From: a bacterium
GTDB lineage: Bacteria; Bdellovibrionota_C; UBA2361; SZUA-149; JAGRAN01
Length of the DNA stretch: 32,396 nucleotides
Direction: 5' to 3'
NCBI GenBank assembly: GCA_030431555.1
Contig: JAUIIP010000008.1
Location: 1 to 32,396 of the forward strand
Made by a program: the position numbers and the translations under genes. Positions 29,962 through 32,396 of the stretch are shown one piece after another (within the stretch, counting starts at the first letter, position 1; every line of letters begins with the position of its first letter). Below the pieces are notes generated by a model. It had not been told where the DNA came from. It did no database searches and worked only from the letters and a program-made list of their open reading frames with translations.

Positions 29962-30417
29962 ATGAAACGTTTCGCTCTCGTGGTGCTGTCACTCGCCGCC
30001 GTGATGATGTTCGTCACGCCCGCGTCCGCTCAGCACCATCGCCGCTCGGTGCACGACGGCTACAATCCGTACAGTCGCAGTGCCCACCATGGTCGAGCCT
30101 ACACCGAGGCGCGTCACCACCGGGTGCGCAGCTACGGTGACGGCTACAGCCCCGTGCGCTACCGCAGGTCCTACGGTGACGGCTATTCGCCGGCGCAGTA
30201 CTACCAGGACCCGGCTTACGGCGAGGGCTACACGCCGGTGCGCTACTACCGAGAGCCCGCCTACGGCGACGGCTACACACCGGTGCGCCACTACCGCGAT
30301 CGTTCGCGAGGTGACGGTTACAGCCCGAGCTCCGTGGTGCGCTGCACGCCGCCGCCGCGCTGCACTACGCAGCCGCGCCGCGTGATCGTCGTGCGCCGAG
30401 TTCGCTGCTACCGCTAG
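29962..30417 (+). CDS. Secreted protein with degenerate YGDGY(S/T)PV repeats
   Basis: Signal peptide MKRFALVVLSLAAVMMFVTPASAQ, then five repeats: YGDGYSPVRY / YGDGYSPAQYY / YGEGYTPVRYY / YGDGYTPVRHY / RGDGYSPSS. Purine-rich RBS ggaggtcgagcg just upstream. Confidence 0.65.
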   Translation: MKRFALVVLSLAAVMMFVTPASAQHHRRSVHDGYNPYSRSAHHGRAYTEARHHRVRSYGDGYSPVRYRRSYGDGYSPAQYYQDPAYGEGYTPVRYYREPAYGDGYTPVRHYRDRSRGDGYSPSSVVRCTPPPRCTTQPRRVIVVRRVRCYR

Positions 30418-30436
30418 ATCTGCGGGGGCTGCGCTC

Positions 30437-30554
30437 AGTTGGGGACGCCGAAGCACTCGTGCACGGCGGTCCCCTGACCTCCGAGCCCGTTTGTGTTTCG
30501 CGCCCCCAGCGCATATCTGCCTTCGACGAAAAATGCCGGAGAGATTCCAGCCTA
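30437..30554 (-). pseudogene. Possible 5'-truncated gene remnant
   Basis: The minus strand reads AGISPAFFVEGRYALGARNTNGLGGQGTAVHECFGVPN-stop with protein-like composition, but there is an in-frame TAG directly upstream and no start codon. Confidence 0.35.
30499..30525 (-). repeat. Right copy of the imperfect 27-nt inverted repeat
   Basis: Minus-strand GAAGGCAGATATGCGCTGGGGGCGCGA pairs with the copy near 29857-29886 (24/27 identity). Coordinates may be off by 1-2 nt. Confidence 0.65.
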
Positions 30555-30556
30555 AG

Positions 30557-30895
30557 CTACAATGCCTCGCACTCACCTTCTGAACGCACTGATCTGCGGT
30601 TCATTTCTGCGAAGCAGGAGTTTGAGTAGGTCTGCCCGTCGCAGCCACACACCGGCTGATAAAGCTCGATGCAAGCTTCCGGCACTTCGCTGCAGACACC
30701 TTCATCACCAGAATCACCGCAGCTGCCGCCATCAAACTTACAGAAAAGTTCCACTGAGCAGCCGCCGTCCTGGGCGCCGCAGGTATCACCAATGCCGCCG
30801 CTGCCGGAGCTGCCGGAGCTGCCGGAGCTGCTCGAACTGCAAGCAGTCAGCAGCACCAGCACTGCAAAGATAGATTTTGAGTAAATCAGCTTCAT
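30557..30895 (-). CDS. Lipoprotein with Ser/Gly linker and Kazal-type protease-inhibitor-like domain
   Basis: Lipobox LTAC, linker SSSSSGSSGSSGSGG, C-terminal CIELYQPVCGCDGQTYSNSCFAEMNRRSVRSEGEC, which matches the Kazal pattern PVCGxDGxTYxNxCxA. Confidence 0.85.
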   Translation of the reverse strand: MKLIYSKSIFAVLVLLTACSSSSSGSSGSSGSGGIGDTCGAQDGGCSVELFCKFDGGSCGDSGDEGVCSEVPEACIELYQPVCGCDGQTYSNSCFAEMNRRSVRSEGECEAL

Positions 30896-30910
30896 CTCCG
30901 CGACCCTCTG

Positions 30911-31981
30911 GTGAACAATCTTTGGTCATACTATACTAATCGAATGCCCCGAGAAATTGTTCATTGGCTTGTTTTGGAGCGTGCGAAGGAAGCATTGCCA
31001 GCTAGAGGCGCTTCAGCGACCGCAAAGACGCTTAACGAATTTCCAGCCGCCGCGTATCTTGGTGCTGTCGCTCACGACGCACCATATTACTACCGCCTCG
31101 GAGCCGACGCGTCGTTTAATCATGTTGCCGAATCCCTTCACGGGCGCTTTGGACAGGACACCTTCGATCCGCTGCGAGCGATGGCTGCTGATATCAGCAT
31201 GCGTCCCGACAACGAACGCGCCGAGCTATGGGCGTTTTTGCTAGGCATGGTCAGCCACTACGCGGCAGATGTCATCTTTCATCCGATGATTTTCTATTTT
31301 ACCGGGGATTACTACGACCCGGACACCAAGGCGCGCAAAGCTGCTCGCGCACGTCATCGCCTGCTTGAGGTGTATCTGGACTCTTGGTTTCATCAACACA
31401 TCCAGACTTGGAACAGCGACCTGATTTCGACCGTGTTGAAATCCCTCAGCAGTTCGCTGACAAACATTGCGGCGCTCCTTGAGCAAAACTGCGGAGTCGA
31501 CATAGTACCCGAACACATCAGAAACGAGAACGCAGCAGAAGAAAACGGCGAAAAATGGGAGCGAAGCTTTTGGCACATGGCCAAGCTCCAAGAGCTGTTC
31601 TACTCAACCCCCGTAGGGTTTGTGATGCGCCAAGTTAATACCCTTAGTTTCGGAGCATTCGATGAGTACGACGCACTTTGCTCGTACGGCCGACGCAGGC
31701 CGCTGAAGTTTTTCGAAGAACCGCTGTCATTCGAAAATCCAATCGAGCGCACACCCATCACTGCAAGCATTACTGAACTGCTGGGTTCCGCCGTGAACGA
31801 CTGCACATCTCTTTTTCTCCAATTCGAACCGCTAATCTCAGGCAGCAGCACGGACATAGAAGAAGCACTAGGAGGGATTGTCGGGAAATCGCTGAGTATG
31901 GGCGTAAAACCAATCGGCCCCAAAGTGCCGCGGTTTTTCTCCAGTCAGGGATTGCCCCTGCCGGGGCTGAAAATTTCATAA
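30911..31981 (+). CDS. Zinc-dependent phospholipase C-like protein
   Basis: MPREIVHWLVLERAKEALP...AYLGAVAHDAPYYY...FNHVAESLHGRFGQDTFDPL...FLLGMVSHYAADVIFHPMIFYFTG: His/Asp pattern of the zinc-dependent PLC fold. The true start may be the ATG near 30944. Confidence 0.75.
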   Translation: MNNLWSYYTNRMPREIVHWLVLERAKEALPARGASATAKTLNEFPAAAYLGAVAHDAPYYYRLGADASFNHVAESLHGRFGQDTFDPLRAMAADISMRPDNERAELWAFLLGMVSHYAADVIFHPMIFYFTGDYYDPDTKARKAARARHRLLEVYLDSWFHQHIQTWNSDLISTVLKSLSSSLTNIAALLEQNCGVDIVPEHIRNENAAEENGEKWERSFWHMAKLQELFYSTPVGFVMRQVNTLSFGAFDEYDALCSYGRRRPLKFFEEPLSFENPIERTPITASITELLGSAVNDCTSLFLQFEPLISGSSTDIEEALGGIVGKSLSMGVKPIGPKVPRFFSSQGLPLPGLKIS

Positions 31982-32046
31982 CATTTTCGAGTGCCGCGCT
32001 TGCACCGAAACCAAACTGTTATTAGCTCTACCGAGGAGTGTAAACG

Positions 32047-32396
32047 ATGCTTGAAACTATTCTGCTGCTGACGATGGTTGGTCTGCTGGGCATGATGAGC
32101 CCGGGGCCGGATTTTTTTCTTATTCTGAGAAATGCTTCTGCTTACAGCAGACGCGCAGCAATCGCCACCGCTGCGGGCATCACTCTCGGAATTGCGGTTC
32201 ATGTCACCTATTGTGTCTTAGGTATCGGACTTGTCATCGCTAAGAGCGTATTGCTGTTTAATACCATCCGCTACGCCGGTGCCGATGCGACAGGCCTCGC
32301 CGCAGCGCTCGACGCCATCGACGTGACCAGCTGGACCGCGGACATGGGAGCGCGAGGCGGTCTGCCGTCGAGCCCGGACCTCGCGTCTGCGTTCAC
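32047..32396 (+). CDS. LysE/RhtB-family exporter N-terminus; homology breaks near 32280 and the frame runs off the window
   Basis: MLETILLLTMVGLLGMMSPGPDFFLILRNASAYSRRAAIATAAGITLGIAVHVTYCVLGIGLVIAKSVLLFNTIRYAGA is LysE/RhtB-like. The continuation DATGLAAALDAIDVTSWTADMGARGGLPSSPDLASAF is not. Confidence 0.75.
   Translation, partial: MLETILLLTMVGLLGMMSPGPDFFLILRNASAYSRRAAIATAAGITLGIAVHVTYCVLGIGLVIAKSVLLFNTIRYAGADATGLAAALDAIDVTSWTADMGARGGLPSSPDLASAF

Noticed and set aside
29989-30576. 195-aa minus-strand ORF and other frames across the YGDGY gene
   Set aside because: Mirror-repeat product of the GC-rich tandem repeats on the plus strand, which has the signal peptide and RBS.

Overview
This window looks like a contiguous bacterial chromosomal region of roughly 50-55% GC, dense with genes on both strands. 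From left to right I read: the 5' end of rmuC (partial, minus), fumC, an HDOD/GAF-like regulator, a translationally coupled cluster of four (pseudo)pilin-like genes, a stand-alone receiver protein, tmk, holB, a stand-alone MetRS-beta/EMAP-type tRNA-binding protein, tatD, a small membrane protein, an SLT lytic transglycosylase, a MoxR-like AAA ATPase, a PilB/GspE-type ATPase fused to a C-terminal receiver domain with an overlapping histidine kinase, bioB, proS, groES-groEL, a small DnaJ-zinc-finger-like protein, an orphan Flp-type pilin, a DUF6502-like protein, an RlpA-like lipoprotein, a complete LysW-type amino-group-carrier operon (lysW-X-Y-Z-J-K), a GC-rich segment encoding a YGDGY-repeat secreted protein, a Kazal-domain lipoprotein, a zinc-dependent phospholipase C-like protein and a truncated LysE/RhtB exporter. 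Main points for follow-up: (1) a LysW carrier protein with no cysteines, so the usual Cys4 zinc site is absent although the EDWGE tail is intact; (2) a pilus ATPase-receiver fusion beside its likely kinase; (3) a ~150-nt multi-branched inverted-repeat element at 23725-23876; (4) a dispersed GGTGACAGTTCCAACTGTCCCC hairpin repeat placed at gene boundaries; (5) a GC-rich segment bounded by 27-nt imperfect inverted repeats; (6) a compositional and homology break near 32280 that suggests a chimeric end. All family assignments are by eye; no searches were run.
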